A DNA stretch of 64,000 bases, from the NCBI RefSeq assembly GCF_000526155.1, contig NZ_JAFN01000001.1:1823014-1887013 (forward strand). Reading direction: 5' to 3'. The stretch comes from Deferrisoma camini S3R1 (GTDB lineage: Bacteria > Desulfobacterota > Deferrisomatia > Deferrisomatales > Deferrisomataceae). Within the stretch, counting starts at the first letter, position 1. Each line of letters begins with the position of its first letter. The notes under the pieces are model-generated. The model was not told where the DNA came from. It searched no databases and worked only from the letters and a program-made list of their open reading frames with translations. Below, one piece after another: positions 58,637 through 64,000 of this stretch. The position numbers and the translations under genes were made by a program.

Positions 58637-59694
58637 CGGGACTCCTCCGCGGCCGACGTCTTCCCCGCGCGGGCGAGGACCTCCAGGTGCTTGAGGTGCT
58701 CCACCTCGCCGATCACGATCAACCGATCGCCGGCCTCCGGGCAGGTGCGGGCCGAGGGGTTGAACTCCATGCGTCCGCTGCGGCGCTTGATGGCCACCAC
58801 CATGACGTCGTGCTCGGAGCGGATCGGGCTCTCGGCCAGGGGCACCCCGGCCAAGGGCGACCCCTCGGACACCAGCACCTCCTCCATCTGAAGCCCCAGG
58901 CTCTCGGAGGTGGTGGCCAACTCGATGAAGTCGATCACGCTGGGCCGCAGCACCGCCATGGCCATGCGGGTCCCGCCGATGATGTAGGGCGACACCACCC
59001 GGTCCGCCCCCGCCTGCAGCAGCTTCCTCTTGCTGCGCTCCTCCTCGTACCGGGCCAGGATGAACAGGTCGGGATTCAGCCCCCGGGCGGTCAGGGTGAC
59101 GAACAGGTTGTCGGCGTCGGAATGCAGGGCGGTCACCAGCCCCTTGGCCCGCTCGATCCCCGCCCGGATCAGCACCTCCTCCTCGGTGGCGTCGCCCACC
59201 ACCACGGGGTAGTGATCCGGGATCTTCACCACCTGGGCCTCGTCCCGCTCCACCACCACGAACGTCAAGGGCCTGCGCTCGAACTCCTGGGCCACCAGTT
59301 TGCCGATCCGGCCGAAGCCGCAGATCACGTAGTGGTCGCGGAGCCTTCGGATCTTCGACATCTTGCGTCTCCTCCCGAGCAGGGCCTGGACCTCCCCCTC
59401 CACCACCATCCGGCCCAGGGTACCCACGGCGTAGGTCATGAGCCCGACCCCCGCCACGATGAGGAACATCGTGAACATCCGCCCCCCGGGGCTCAGCGGC
59501 CGCACCTCGCCGTAGCCGATGGTGGACACGGTGATGATCACCATGTACAGGCTGTCCTCCCACGGCCAGCCCTCGATCCATCGGTACCCGCAGGTGCCCA
59601 CGGCCAGGATGCCGAACAGCAGCCCGAGGATCCGGGTCAGATGGACCCGACCCCTCACGGCCGCGGCTCCCGGCCGGCCGAGGGTTTGACGCAC
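58633..59694 (-). CDS. Potassium channel with RCK/TrkA domains
   Basis: 353 residues: two TM helices around a pore with filter TVSTIGYGEV, then a TrkA_N Rossmann domain (VICGFGRIGKLVAQEFERR, VVVERD, VVGDATEEEVL) and a TrkA_C domain (VSEGSPLAGVPLAES to DRLIVIGE). Such MthK/Kch-like channels are gated by nucleotides or Ca2+. GTG 59694 was taken; GTG codons 12-15 codons later are possible and would clear the promoter of the divergent helicase gene. Coupled to the Ca2+ antiporter. Confidence 0.88.
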   Translation of the reverse strand: MRQTLGRPGAAAVRGRVHLTRILGLLFGILAVGTCGYRWIEGWPWEDSLYMVIITVSTIGYGEVRPLSPGGRMFTMFLIVAGVGLMTYAVGTLGRMVVEGEVQALLGRRRKMSKIRRLRDHYVICGFGRIGKLVAQEFERRPLTFVVVERDEAQVVKIPDHYPVVVGDATEEEVLIRAGIERAKGLVTALHSDADNLFVTLTARGLNPDLFILARYEEERSKRKLLQAGADRVVSPYIIGGTRMAMAVLRPSVIDFIELATTSESLGLQMEEVLVSEGSPLAGVPLAESPIRSEHDVMVVAIKRRSGRMEFNPSARTCPEAGDRLIVIGEVEHLKHLEVLARAGKTSAAEESR

Positions 59695-59714
59695 CGCCCC
59701 CGGCTCCCTATAGT
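59686..59714 (+). promoter_or_regulatory. Sigma-70-type promoter of the DEAD-box helicase
   Basis: TTGACG (59686-59691), 17-base spacer, TATAGT (59709-59714), the best -35/-10 pair in the window, 83 bases before the ATG. It overlaps the proposed start of the divergent channel gene. Confidence 0.7.
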
Positions 59715-59796
59715 GGCGTGTTTCCCGTTGCCAGGCCCGACCGATCCACGGGACGGCCGGGCCATCCCTTCAGAGAACCTCATCCAAAGGAAGTAC

Positions 59797-61044
59797 ATGC
59801 ACCTCACCGACAAGCGTTTCACCGAGTTCGACCTTCCCCCGGAGCTCCAACAAGGCATCGCCGACTGCGGATTCACCCACCTCACCCCCGTGCAGGCCCG
59901 GAGCCTGCCGCTGACCCTCGAGGGCCGCGACACGGCCGTGCAGGCCCAGACCGGCTCCGGCAAGACAGCGGTGTTCCTCATCACCATCTTCAACCACATG
60001 CTCCGCACCCCCCGCCGGAAGACCCGGGGGGTGTGCCCGCGGGCGCTGGTGCTCACCCCCACCCGGGAGCTGGCGGTGCAGGTGGCCCAGGACGCCCAGG
60101 ACATCGGCCGGCACCTGCCGTTCCGGGTGATCGCGGCCTACGGCGGCGTGGACTACCAGAAGCAGCGCCAGGCCATTGCCGAGGGGGTGGACCTGCTGAT
60201 CGGCACGCCGGGCCGCCTGATCGACTACCTGAAGCAGAAGGTCTACCACCTGCGGGACGTGGAGCTGGCGGTGATCGACGAGGCCGACCGGATGTTCGAC
60301 ATGGGGTTCATCGGCGACATCCGTTACCTGCTGCGCCGCATGTCCCGCTACGACCGGCGCCAGAGCCTGCTCTTTTCCGCCACCATCTCCGACCGGGTCA
60401 TGGAGCTGTCGTACGAGTACATGAACGTGCCGGAGCTGGTGGAGATCACCCCCGACAAGGTGGTGGCCGAGAAGGTGGAGCAGGTGCTCTACCACGTATC
60501 GTCGGCCGAGAAGACCTCGCTCCTGCTCGGTCTGTTGAAGCGGGAAGACTGGACCAAGGCGCTGGTGTTCGTCAACACCAAACGGGCCGCCGCGCGGCTG
60601 AAGCCGGTGCTCGACGCGGCGGGCCACCCGGCCGCGGTCCTGAGCGGCGACGTGAGCCAGCCCCAACGCCTCAAGATCCTGCGGCGGTTCATGGCCGGCG
60701 AGATCCGGGTCCTGGTGGCCACCGACGTGGCCAGCCGGGGCTTGCACGTGGAGGGCATCAGCCACGTGTTCAACTACGACCTGCCGCTGGAGGCCGAGGA
60801 CTACGTCCACAGGATCGGCCGCACGGCCCGGGCCGGTGCCTCGGGCAGGGCCGTGAGCCTCGCCTGCGAGGACTACGTGTTCGGCCTGGACGCCATCGAG
60901 GAGTACATCGGCCACAAGGTGCCGGTGGCCTGGCCCGAGGACGACTGGTTCGAGCCTGTGCCCCAGGTCAAACGCCCCCCCCGGCCCAGGGGCCGGTCCC
61001 GCTCCGGCGGGCCCCGAGGGCGGGGAGGTCGGAAGCGGGGCTAG
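59797..61044 (+). CDS. DEAD-box RNA helicase (RhlB/RhlE type)
   Basis: 415 residues. Q motif FDLPPELQQGIADCGFTHLTPVQ, Walker A AQTGSGKT, PTRELA, GTPGR, DEAD box VIDEADRMFDMGF, SAT, and C-terminal VATDVASRGLHVEG and HRIGRTARAG. The tail (from about 385) is Arg/Gly/Pro-rich and likely binds RNA. It unwinds RNA in decay or ribosome assembly. ATG 59797 behind AAAGGAAG. It has its own promoter. The end overlaps the converging lipoprotein gene by 4 bases. Confidence 0.93.
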   Translation: MHLTDKRFTEFDLPPELQQGIADCGFTHLTPVQARSLPLTLEGRDTAVQAQTGSGKTAVFLITIFNHMLRTPRRKTRGVCPRALVLTPTRELAVQVAQDAQDIGRHLPFRVIAAYGGVDYQKQRQAIAEGVDLLIGTPGRLIDYLKQKVYHLRDVELAVIDEADRMFDMGFIGDIRYLLRRMSRYDRRQSLLFSATISDRVMELSYEYMNVPELVEITPDKVVAEKVEQVLYHVSSAEKTSLLLGLLKREDWTKALVFVNTKRAAARLKPVLDAAGHPAAVLSGDVSQPQRLKILRRFMAGEIRVLVATDVASRGLHVEGISHVFNYDLPLEAEDYVHRIGRTARAGASGRAVSLACEDYVFGLDAIEEYIGHKVPVAWPEDDWFEPVPQVKRPPRPRGRSRSGGPRGRGGRKRG

Positions 61045-61442
61045 CGCTTCACTCCCTGCCGGATCCACCCCCGGATCCGGTCGATGTCGGCCCGCCCCAA
61101 GGGATCCGCACCCAGGGGCATGCGGGGGGTGTCTCCTCCCGCGGAGATCCGGTCCACCAGGTAGCTCGAGTCCGGGTCTCCGGGCACCACCCGCTTGCGG
61201 TCGGGCCGGCGGTGGGCCGGTGCGTCCACCAGGTCGGAGTACGCCCGCTCGTCCCCCAGGTGCAGCCCACCGGCGGGCCGGTCGCCCGAGTGGCAGCCGG
61301 CGCCGGCGCAGTGGGGCTCCAACACCTCGGCCACCAGGGCGGCGAACTCCCCGCCGGCCCCCTCCGCGGGCGTCTCCGGGGCCGGCTGGCATCCCGCGGC
61401 CAGGGCGGCCACGGCCGCCCAACCGATCCAGATCCTTCTCAA
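61041..61442 (-). CDS. Small lipoprotein with CX4CH heme-like motif
   Basis: 133 residues. The proposed TTG start overlaps the DHH gene stop (TTGA). Signal LRRIWIGWAAVAALAAGC is a lipobox. The mature part has EPHCAGAGCHSGDRPAGGL, a CX4CH motif resembling cytochrome-c-like domains (planctomycete-type, PSCyt). A late Met in TPRMPLGADPLG could be the sixth ligand. Whether heme attaches to CX4CH here is not known. It is the last gene of the lipoyl/DHH operon. Confidence 0.65.
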   Translation of the reverse strand: MRRIWIGWAAVAALAAGCQPAPETPAEGAGGEFAALVAEVLEPHCAGAGCHSGDRPAGGLHLGDERAYSDLVDAPAHRRPDRKRVVPGDPDSSYLVDRISAGGDTPRMPLGADPLGRADIDRIRGWIRQGVKR

Positions 61443-62428
61443 GCCGCCTCTCCCCTCCCCTGGGCCCTCCACAGGGACACGATCCGGTCCAAGATCTCCT
61501 GCTTGGCCCTGAGCATCTCGTCCTTGGAGCGGCACGCCACCCGGCCGGCCCCCGCGCCGGGGTGGCCGTCGCCGATGTTGAGGGTGCGCATGATCTCGCC
61601 CACGTCGCGGCCAGCTCCCTCCCGGTTCTCTCGGATCGTCAGCGACATCGAAACCGACAGGTCGTTGGTCTTGCGGCCGTTCCGAAAGGCGCACTCCACC
61701 GAGACCACGGCCCGGGCCTCGGGGTAGAGGACCTGGGCCAGGTTCTTCCACACGAACGGCCTGCGGTTGTGGCGCGTCAGGTCCACCAGCACGATCGCGG
61801 GCTCGGCCTCCAGGGGCCGGGCGTCCTGCTCCAGGAGCCGGAGCATCCGCTCCTCCTCCTGCCGATACGCCTCGTAGCGGCGGCGCACCGCTTTCGCCCG
61901 GGCGGTCTTCTCGAGCCCGTGGTCCCGCAGGGCGTACACCAGCTCCCGGTAGAACCGGTTGCGCTGGCTCGGGGACCGGAACTCCCCCTTCATGGCGTTC
62001 GAAACCACGTGGGCGGGCGTTTCGGCCCGCCACTCCTCCACGGTGGCGTAGTCGAAGCTGTCCACCACGTCCACGGCGTCCACCAGCGCGGCGAAGTGGT
62101 CGGGTAGCCTCCGCCCCTCGTCCCGCAGATAGCCGTACACCACCCGCGCGCACGACTTCTCCGGCGCGAACCGGCCCGGAATCGAAGCGGGGTCGAGCCC
62201 CCGGTGCTCCAGGTCGGCCAGATTGCCTTGGTGGTGATCGAACCACAGGCCGCACTCCACCGGGTACGGCAGGTCGCACACGATGTCCCGGGCCGTGATG
62301 GTCACCCGGGCCTGCTGCACCAGCACGGGCCCGGTGAAGAAGATCCGGTTCACCCCGTAGGCCTTGGAGCACAGGGCGGCCGAGGCCACGCCGTCGAGGT
62401 CGTTGTGGGTCACGATGGTCTGGAACAT
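61439..62428 (-). CDS. DHH-family phosphoesterase
   Basis: 329 residues. THNDLDGVASAAL near the start is motif I (D-x-D), and LWFDHHQGN holds the DHH motif III. A late DHHA1-type glycine-rich segment GDGHPGAGAGRVACRS closes the protein. The family includes RecJ-like exonucleases, nanoRNases and c-di-AMP hydrolases; length and lack of CBS or PAS domains favour a NrnA-like or uncharacterised member. The start ATG 62428 lies inside the lipB 3' end. Confidence 0.85.
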   Translation of the reverse strand: MFQTIVTHNDLDGVASAALCSKAYGVNRIFFTGPVLVQQARVTITARDIVCDLPYPVECGLWFDHHQGNLADLEHRGLDPASIPGRFAPEKSCARVVYGYLRDEGRRLPDHFAALVDAVDVVDSFDYATVEEWRAETPAHVVSNAMKGEFRSPSQRNRFYRELVYALRDHGLEKTARAKAVRRRYEAYRQEEERMLRLLEQDARPLEAEPAIVLVDLTRHNRRPFVWKNLAQVLYPEARAVVSVECAFRNGRKTNDLSVSMSLTIRENREGAGRDVGEIMRTLNIGDGHPGAGAGRVACRSKDEMLRAKQEILDRIVSLWRAQGRGEAA

Positions 62429-63075
62429 GGCTCGCGCGGCTCCTCCATTCGTTTCAGGCGCACCAGGATCTCCTCGATCACGGCCTCGCGCACCACCCCC
62501 AGGGGCACCGGCGCGTGGTCGGCGACCCGGGTCATGGGAACCCCGGTGAGCCCGCAGGGGGTGAAATGACGGTACACCCGGAGATCGTTGACCACGTTCA
62601 CCGCGATGCCGTGGCGGGTGATCCACCGCCGCACGGCCACCCCGATCGAGGCCACCTTGGCCGCCCCGATGAACACGCCCACGGGGTCCCGGCCCGGCTG
62701 GGCCGGGATGCCGAACCGCTGCAGGGCCGCCGCGGCTGCGTCCTCCAAGGCGTGCACGTAGGCCCGCACGTCCCGGCCCCGGCGCCGCAGGTCCACGATG
62801 GGGTACACCACCACCTGGCCGGGCCCATGGTACGTGGCCCGCCCGCCCCGGTCCACCGGGACCACCTCGACCCCTCGGGCCCGCCACTCCTCGGCCGGGA
62901 GCCCCGCGTCCCCGGGCTGGGTCGAGCGGCCCAGGGTGATCACGGGCGGGTGCTCCAGGGCCAGGATCAGCTCGGGGCCCTCTCCCCGGAGCAGGGCCTC
63001 GCCCAGGCGCTTTTGGAGCTCCCAGGCCTCCCGAAACCCCACCCGGCCCAGGCGCCGGACCTTGGGGCCGGTCAC
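62410..63075 (-). CDS. lipB: Lipoyl(octanoyl) transferase LipB
   Basis: 221 residues. LEHPPVITLGRS near 43, the acyl-binding DRGGRATYHGPGQVVVYPI near 80, the catalytic Lys in GAAKVASIGVAVRRWITRHG near 145 and the catalytic Cys in HFTPCGLTGVPMT. It transfers octanoate from ACP to lipoyl domains. GTG 63075 overlaps the lipoyl-carrier stop. With the carrier protein and an LplA-like gene it forms a lipoylation group. Confidence 0.95.
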   Translation of the reverse strand: MTGPKVRRLGRVGFREAWELQKRLGEALLRGEGPELILALEHPPVITLGRSTQPGDAGLPAEEWRARGVEVVPVDRGGRATYHGPGQVVVYPIVDLRRRGRDVRAYVHALEDAAAAALQRFGIPAQPGRDPVGVFIGAAKVASIGVAVRRWITRHGIAVNVVNDLRVYRHFTPCGLTGVPMTRVADHAPVPLGVVREAVIEEILVRLKRMEEPREPCSRPS

Positions 63076-63323
63076 GCGGCCTCCGGCCGGATTCGGGCCA
63101 CTACCTGATCCGGGGACACCCGGGCCCCCGGCTCCGCGAGGACCTCGATCACCACCCCGTCCACCTCGGCCTCCACCTCAAACACGGCCTTGTCCGTCTC
63201 CACCTCGAACAGCACGTCGCCGTCGCGCACCCGGTCGCCCTCGGCCACGTGCCACGCCACCAGCACGGCCGTGGCCACGTCGTCCCCCAGCCGGGGCACC
63301 CGTACTTCCACCCACTCGCTCAC
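63072..63323 (-). CDS. Free-standing lipoyl-domain protein
   Basis: 83 residues, a single biotinyl/lipoyl hammerhead: VRVPRLGDDVATAVLVAWHVAEGDRV and the modification site VETDKAVFEVEA with the target Lys. It resembles the lipoyl domain of an acyltransferase E2 but has no catalytic or subunit-binding domains. GTG 63323 behind AGGAGGAG. Its neighbour lipB suggests lipoylation rather than biotinylation. The partner enzyme is unknown. Confidence 0.85.
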   Translation of the reverse strand: MSEWVEVRVPRLGDDVATAVLVAWHVAEGDRVRDGDVLFEVETDKAVFEVEAEVDGVVIEVLAEPGARVSPDQVVARIRPEAA

Positions 63324-63339
63324 GTCGTCTCCTCCTGGC

Positions 63340-63371
63340 AACTTCGGTCTTCGGTCGACGGTCGTTGGTCG
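63340..63371 (-). repeat. 7-bp repeat array in the lipoyl-carrier leader
   Basis: In the gene sense: GACCAAC, GACCGTC, GACCGAA, GACCGAA, GTT, followed by GCCAGGAGGAG and the GTG. Confidence 0.75.
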
Positions 63372-63380
63372 AAAACCGTG

Positions 63381-63446
63381 AGCCCCGGGCAGACCCCCAA
63401 GCCTGGGAGCATGGGGTCTGCCGGAGAGCCGGGCGCGGCCCCTACT
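63381..63446. repeat. Fragment of a type II ATACCAAG-family element
   Basis: GGGTCTGCCGGAGAGCCGGG and its GCGCGGCCCCT continuation match the left arm of 7788-8052. It ends where the next full element begins, as if interrupted by it. Confidence 0.5.
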
Positions 63447-63447
63447 G

Positions 63448-63729
63448 CCAAGTTGCGTTCCAACCAAGATCCATCCGGGGGTCGGGGCAAAGGGGCCTGG
63501 TGGAGCGCCGGGCGTGGCTCCCACAGTCGCTGCCCCCGGCACTCAGCCGATACCCGCTCTGCCGGTGACCCGAAATGCATTGCCAACGTTCGCTTTCCTA
63601 CCGTTCCTGGGACACTCGGGCTGAGTGTCGGGGACAGCGTGAGTCGGATGCTGCACTCACGCACGGCCGGGACCAGGCCCCTTGCCCCGCCGGTTCAGAG
63701 GTCTGATGGCTTTGAACGCAACTTGGTAT
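63448..63729. mobile_element. Palindromic element (ATACCAAG family), type I copy 2
   Basis: 282 bp with ends CCAAGTTGCGTTCCAA and TTTGAACGCAACTTGGTAT. The same length and closely the same sequence as 7063-7344, including the nested GGCACTCAGCC / GGGCTGAGTGTC stem. It occupies most of the 63324-63760 gap. No gene inside. Confidence 0.85.
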
Positions 63730-63760
63730 GAAACCCTTGCCCTCCGCCCAGGCAAAGCGC

Positions 63761-64000
63761 CTATTTTGTCGCCGGGGCCGCCAGGCCGGCGGCGATGCGG
63801 CGGGCCAGGTCGTCCGGGGCCAGCCGGCAGCCGTGGTCTTTGAGGTTCGTCAGAAACTCCCCGTGGGGCCGGCCCCGCCGGTACCCGGGCTCCCGGGGCG
63901 GATGGGGAAGATAGCGGTCCACCAGCGAGAGGTCCATGTCCACGAGCAGGCTCGCCTGGTACAGGAACCCGCCCCGCCGGGCGAACACGCTCGACCCCAG
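63761..64000 (-). CDS. lplA: Lipoate-protein ligase A-like protein, C-terminal fragment
   Basis: The frame runs off the right edge; 79 C-terminal residues are seen. SLLVDMDLSLVDRYLPHPPREPGYRRGRPHGEFLTNL (given here only as the hallmark YRRGRPHGEFLTNL) matches the biotin/lipoate A/B ligase family, whose members read Y(R/K)xxRxHxEFLT at this place. Such ligases attach lipoate or octanoate to lipoyl domains. With lipB and the free lipoyl protein this suggests a local lipoylation set. Stop TAA-type end near 63761. Confidence 0.75.
   Translation of the reverse strand: MGSSVFARRGGFLYQASLLVDMDLSLVDRYLPHPPREPGYRRGRPHGEFLTNLKDHGCRLAPDDLARRIAAGLAAPATK

Overview
The window is a very GC-rich (about 70% by eye) chromosomal segment of an anaerobic or microaerobic bacterium. 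Gene content points to the former Deltaproteobacteria (Desulfobacterota), possibly a Deferrisoma-like lineage. That placement is inference from an HdrABC-MvhD-MetFV cluster, a c7-like multiheme cytochrome, an NtrC-type two-component pair, a CoxLMS-type molybdenum hydroxylase and a beta-lysylated EF-P system. No rRNA, prophage or CRISPR is present. Two tRNA genes (Gln-CTG, Glu-CTC) lie near 36.1 kb.

Layout. 0-7 kb: end of a TPR gene, a TrmJ-like methylase, two abutting hairpin-type mobile elements, mobB-moeA with a U32-like gene, then the EF-P set epmB / efp-epmA. 7-8.8 kb: a repeat-rich patch with three large palindromic elements and two tiny genes. 8.8-16.8 kb: a mrfAB-like DNA repair pair, a P-loop ATPase, a rubrerythrin-like protein, alanine racemase and an OB-fold lipoprotein. 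16.9-25.8 kb (minus strand): a compact cluster reading receiver protein - HdrA/GltD/HdrA fusion - MvhD - MetV - MetF - HdrCB. It starts at a near-perfect sigma-54 promoter and ends at a rho-independent terminator. MvhD carries an in-frame TGA exactly at a conserved cysteine, followed by a bacterial SECIS-like hairpin, so I read it as a selenoprotein. Together these genes look like a flavin-based bifurcating or confurcating methylene-tetrahydrofolate reductase complex. 26-36 kb: a pentapeptide/K+ channel fusion, HDOD protein, USP, sigma-54 regulator plus kinase, a nucleotidyltransferase/phosphohexomutase fusion, a receiver and a diguanylate cyclase. 36-43 kb: tRNAs, membrane and transglutaminase-like proteins, DUF763, a tetraheme cytochrome, hypotheticals, fumarase. 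43.5-47.7 kb: an operon for a three-subunit molybdenum hydroxylase plus a PNPOx-like protein. 47.9-51.3 kb: a large modular lipoprotein. 51.4-64 kb: Fe-S protein, GH130, glycosyltransferase, GlnRS, Ca2+ antiporter, K+ channel, DEAD helicase, and a DHH / LipB / lipoyl-carrier / LplA group.

The intergenic DNA is unusual. It holds (i) a family of palindromic elements with ATACCAAGTTGCGTTCAAA ends (about six copies plus fragments); (ii) two copies of a 0.23-kb palindrome and one element with 19-bp perfect inverted ends; (iii) arrays of a 7-bp unit (GACCGAA) sitting just upstream of four start codons; and (iv) arrays of an 8-bp unit (AGCYTYCY / AGCCGCCT), often next to a GGGCCGAAGGCCC palindrome. 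Several genes have their stop codons inside these repeats.
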